A DNA stretch of 64,000 nucleotides from C00003060 sp964440795. GTDB lineage: Bacteria > Desulfobacterota > Desulfobacteria > Desulfobacterales > C00003060. Positions within the stretch are counted from its first letter, which is position 1. Every line of letters begins with the position of its first letter. Shown piece by piece: positions 61,223-64,000 of this stretch. The stretch covers positions 37,328 through 101,327 of the forward strand of contig CAYTTQ010000001.1 of NCBI GenBank assembly GCA_964440795.1. Reading direction: 5' to 3'. Below the pieces are notes generated by a model that saw only the letters and a program-made list of their open reading frames with translations, was not told where the DNA came from and searched no databases. The translations under genes were made by a program, and so were the position numbers.

Positions 61223-61938
61223 CAGCGGTTTCTATTTGTTTGTTCCAGTGCTTTTTTCAAGCTCACTGAAAAGTCCGTTTGAAGTCTATCGGGCAAATTA
61301 TATTTCCTTACCGCCCGGTTCCAACGCGCGATGTATCGCTTGGCGAGTCCCGACCTGCTGCCCCGGTACACACCGGCTTTATCAAAGTCAACAAGATAGA
61401 CCTTTCCCGAGCGATCTACAAGGACATTGCCGGGGTGCAAATCAATATGCCGGATTTTGTGTTCAATGAGAAGCGCCACCTGACAAGCCAGGGATTGCAT
61501 CAGATCCGGCACGTCCCGTTCATTTGCAATGGATAAATCAAAGAGCCTTTGAGGCACATCGATTTCTTTTGTCACCAACCACGCCTTATAAAGGACCGAC
61601 CCCTGAAAGGCATAGGCCAGCGGCTCCGGCACATTTACACCCAGGGGACGAACACGTTTTAGCATGTCATACTCCGCCTCACAGCGCAGTTTCCCCCACC
61701 TGAAATAGTGCCGCTTAACAAAGTGCCGAACGATTCCCCCGCGAAAACAGGACTTTACGACTGCCCTACCGGGACCTTCCAGTGTAACCCGAGCCATCGT
61801 GGCTCGGCCGGCAAGCCGGTCATTTCCTTTGCAACCGGAATGCGCCATCGCCGTGGACAGTACTTCCATATCCCGACTCGTTAAAATCTGATCAGACACT
61901 AACCGGTAGGGACCCCATTTTTTCACATTTCGCACCAT
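61222..61938 (-). CDS. LPS core kinase-like protein (KdkA/WaaP family)
   Basis: A 238-residue small-molecule kinase of the protein-kinase-like fold. The catalytic loop is HIDLHPGNVLVD (Asp166) and the metal-binding site is VDFDKAG (residues 184-186); GGIVRHFVKRHYFRWGKLRCEAEYDML matches Kdo kinase. It probably phosphorylates Kdo or heptose in the inner core, as KdkA does in bacteria with one Kdo. It leads the minus-strand core operon; its start codon faces a 336-nt intergenic region. Confidence 0.9.
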   Translation of the reverse strand: MVRNVKKWGPYRLVSDQILTSRDMEVLSTAMAHSGCKGNDRLAGRATMARVTLEGPGRAVVKSCFRGGIVRHFVKRHYFRWGKLRCEAEYDMLKRVRPLGVNVPEPLAYAFQGSVLYKAWLVTKEIDVPQRLFDLSIANERDVPDLMQSLACQVALLIEHKIRHIDLHPGNVLVDRSGKVYLVDFDKAGVYRGSRSGLAKRYIARWNRAVRKYNLPDRLQTDFSVSLKKALEQTNRNR

Positions 61939-62274
61939 GAAACACCGTAGGTGAAAACTCCTTGTTTGGCCTTGATGCCCGTGCTATCAATATCATTTTC
62001 AAACAAGGCATGGAAAGCCGATTGGCAGACATGTTTGTACGTGCTCGGAGGACCGACTGCTTAACCCGGCGGACATGTCGGTAGCAAAGAATTAAATCCC
62101 CACAAAATAAGGGACTTATAAGTTAGCATAGGTCTATCACAGGGTCAACGAAGCACTTTGGCACCAGAATATCGACTTTCGTAACATACCGTCACGTAAA
62201 ACTCGATCAGTCTAAAAAACATGGTGCGCAGCTAAGGAGCCAACAACTTCCTTTTTTCCAACGAAACTTGCCAC
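61939..62274. other. Intergenic region between divergent kinase-like genes
   Basis: A 336-nt stretch without a supported gene. It should hold divergent promoters for the core operon and the two-domain kinase-like gene, but no box close to consensus is visible. No long inverted repeat was seen. Confidence 0.5.
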
Positions 62275-63744
62275 ATGGATACAAATTCAATCCCCCCCGA
62301 ACTGGTTAAAGATCTCAAGGATTCGAAAGTCACGGAAAGCCCACTTTCTCCCGGCTTGACACTGCACGCTTTGTTGGCTGAGACCACACGCCTCACCATG
62401 GTCAAGAGCAACCAAAGACGGCAGGTACTTTACCTGCAAACATCAACTGGCCAATATTATTTAAAAATCAGCAAGTTCATCAGGAAAAAGGACCGAATCC
62501 GCCATCTCTTGTTCCCCATGAGACGATGGGCGGAATGGCAAAATCTCCATCGGCTCAGGGCAAAAAACGTGGCTGCCGCCACACCTGTTCTGAAAGGAGG
62601 CAAGAAGGGGAAATTCTTCTTTCTGGTTACAGAGCAGGTCTTGGGTAGTCAGCCGGCATGTCAGTCTACTGAAGAGGCGCAGACCCTGGGGACCTATATC
62701 AAAGACATCCATGACAAGGGAATCTACCACGCCGACCTTCATCCGGGAAATATCATTCTACGCCAGGGCAGGCCGCCGTATTTGATTGACGCCCAAGAGG
62801 TCTTTTTCCTGCTCTACCTGCCCCGTTGGGTCCGAGTTCACAATCTAGGCAGGCTGTTTTACCACTTGAGTACCACGAAAACCCCGGACGATTGGATAGA
62901 AGCGTTTCTCTCCGCGTATAATAAAGGGCTGCGACAGCCCATTACTGGAACCGAGGTAGCAAGGCGTTCTGAGTACCATCGGCAACGCCATTATCGCTCC
63001 CGTACCAAACGATGTTGTAAAAACAGCTCTGAATTTGAGATAGTAAAAGAAGAGGGGCTGCGCGGATATAAGAGGCGGGACTTTTCTTTAGGGCGGGAGA
63101 AGATCCAAGAAGCTCTGGATAAGGGAGAATGGATTAAGCAGGATCGCGTCCTCCGATACCGGGACCTGTGCATTAAGGTGCATACCAACCGTTTCTTTCA
63201 CAAAGACCGTTGCTTGAAGGCTTGGAAGATGTCCAGGGCCCTGGAAGCCCGAAACATCCCTGTTCCCAAGTCCTTGGCCTACTTCCGGCTGGGGGGCAAC
63301 AGCTACTTTATTTCCGAATTTCTTGACGGAATCGGACTGAACGATTATTTAGCCGCACTCATCGACGCACACCAAAAACGTCGTGAGCTTAAGCGCCTTG
63401 CGGTATGGATGAAAAATGTTCACGATCGTGGGATATGGCAACGGGACTTTAAGTCAACGAACGTGATATGTCAGAAAGGCCGTTATTTTATGCTGGACTT
63501 GGATAGTGTTTCAGTCCAAAGCCACCTCTGTAACAAGAAGAAAGTCAAGAATCTCGGGCAACTAAATGCATCCCTGGGGAACCACTTGACTGTAAGAGAC
63601 CGGCTACGCATGTATCACTATTACGCTGCCCAACAAAAGCAATCCCGCAACGTACGGCGGCAGGTATACCGAAAAGTATGGGAACTGATCCAAAGCAAAA
63701 ACACCTTTTTTTTTGGATTGGATGCCGCGAAGTTATACGTGTAA
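62275..63744 (+). CDS. Tandem LPS-kinase-like protein (two kinase-fold domains)
   Basis: A 489-residue protein with two kinase-fold halves. In the first (~30-225) the catalytic loop is YHADLHPGNII (Asp154) and the metal site LIDAQEV (Asp172). In the second (~285-470) they are WQRDFKSTNVI (Asp391) and MLDLDSV (Asp408-Asp410). Each half also shows the N-lobe pattern YYLKISKF or LCIKVHTNRFF with a Lys that could bind ATP. The closest relatives are KdkA/WaaP/InaA-type LPS core kinases. Basic composition suggests membrane or LPS contact. It is divergent from the core operon; no ribosome binding site is seen. Confidence 0.75.
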   Translation: MDTNSIPPELVKDLKDSKVTESPLSPGLTLHALLAETTRLTMVKSNQRRQVLYLQTSTGQYYLKISKFIRKKDRIRHLLFPMRRWAEWQNLHRLRAKNVAAATPVLKGGKKGKFFFLVTEQVLGSQPACQSTEEAQTLGTYIKDIHDKGIYHADLHPGNIILRQGRPPYLIDAQEVFFLLYLPRWVRVHNLGRLFYHLSTTKTPDDWIEAFLSAYNKGLRQPITGTEVARRSEYHRQRHYRSRTKRCCKNSSEFEIVKEEGLRGYKRRDFSLGREKIQEALDKGEWIKQDRVLRYRDLCIKVHTNRFFHKDRCLKAWKMSRALEARNIPVPKSLAYFRLGGNSYFISEFLDGIGLNDYLAALIDAHQKRRELKRLAVWMKNVHDRGIWQRDFKSTNVICQKGRYFMLDLDSVSVQSHLCNKKKVKNLGQLNASLGNHLTVRDRLRMYHYYAAQQKQSRNVRRQVYRKVWELIQSKNTFFFGLDAAKLYV

Positions 63745-63763
63745 CCGCATAAACCATGTGCGG
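63745..63763 (+). terminator. Small hairpin after the tandem kinase gene
   Basis: CCGCATA and TGTGCGG form a 7-bp stem with one G-U pair around AACCA, directly after the stop codon. No T tract follows, so terminator activity is uncertain. The remaining bases to the window end hold no supported gene. Confidence 0.3.
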
Positions 63764-64000
63764 ATGTTGAAAGACACAGCTCATAGCACGGACATCCGCC
63801 TAGCAGTTTACAGTGTAATAAGGAACCCCCTCAGTTTCAATTACGCCTTCAAAAAGGTCCTTTGCAGCTGCACCTTTTTGAACCACGCGACTTTCAATAT
63901 GACTACAAAGTCATTGTTACAAACAAAATCGAATCAGTAAAATCGGTAGTGTTGTTCCATAATGGGCGAGGTTCGCAGGAGGCAATATTTGGAAATGCCA

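Noticed and set aside
1..64000. CRISPR array, prophage, transposase or integrase
   Set aside because: No regularly spaced repeats and no recombinase or phage protein signatures were found in any frame.
63975..64000. AGGAGG near the window end as the start of another gene
   Set aside because: A plausible ribosome binding site is present, but too few bases follow to show a coding frame.

Overview
The window reads as chromosomal DNA of a Gram-negative bacterium, most likely a sulfate-reducer-type Desulfobacterota (Desulfobacterales-like). Evidence: a complete lipid A / LPS export gene run, a PxxKW-type cysteine-rich small protein, a type 3 (archaeal/eukaryotic-like) prolyl-tRNA synthetase, several stand-alone hybrid histidine kinases and many small Cys-rich zinc-binding proteins. 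A run of 100 Ns (59994-60093) flanked by two identical 55-nt copies shows a draft, probably metagenomic, assembly.

Layout. 1-5.4 kb: the end of a response regulator, two tRNA-Ser genes, polA and four small hypothetical proteins. 5.3-11.5 kb: rpmB (L28), then on the minus strand a (p)ppGpp synthetase/hydrolase, proS, ispG and a J-domain membrane protein, followed by an FmdB-type zinc ribbon and a 29-residue membrane peptide. 11.5-23.6 kb: a signalling and accessory region with two related hybrid kinases, an HDOD-GAF kinase, a MoxR-type ATPase paired with a large TraB-like protein, a DUF2062 membrane protein and a ribulose-monophosphate pair (Hps-RraA fusion plus a phosphohexuloisomerase-like SIS protein). 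23.7-35.4 kb: adk, rplM-rpsI, infA, argC, truA, a ClC channel with four CBS domains, an aspartate aminotransferase, the PxxKW protein, and pilC with a PilS-like kinase.

35.6-55.8 kb is one long plus-strand envelope cluster: lysS, lolC/E, lolD, bamA, ompH/skp, lpxD, fabZ, lpxA, lpxI, a Gfo/Idh oxidoreductase, lpxB, a DUF374 acyltransferase, msbA, lptF, lptG, lpxK, an epimerase and a Trm112-like protein. It covers most of lipid A synthesis, flipping and export, lipoprotein release and outer-membrane protein assembly. It is met head-on by a minus-strand core-oligosaccharide operon (B12-type radical SAM, three GT9-family proteins, a Kdo-kinase-like protein). A divergent protein with two kinase-like domains closes the window.

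Three things stand out: two families of palindromic MITE/REP-like elements at gene ends (one full copy of about 190 bp and two partial copies of the first; one 233-bp copy of the second between ompH and lpxD); the MoxR ATPase plus TraB-like protein pair, which lacks the expected VWA partner; and the two-domain LPS-kinase-like protein. No CRISPR array, rRNA, integrase, transposase or prophage was seen.
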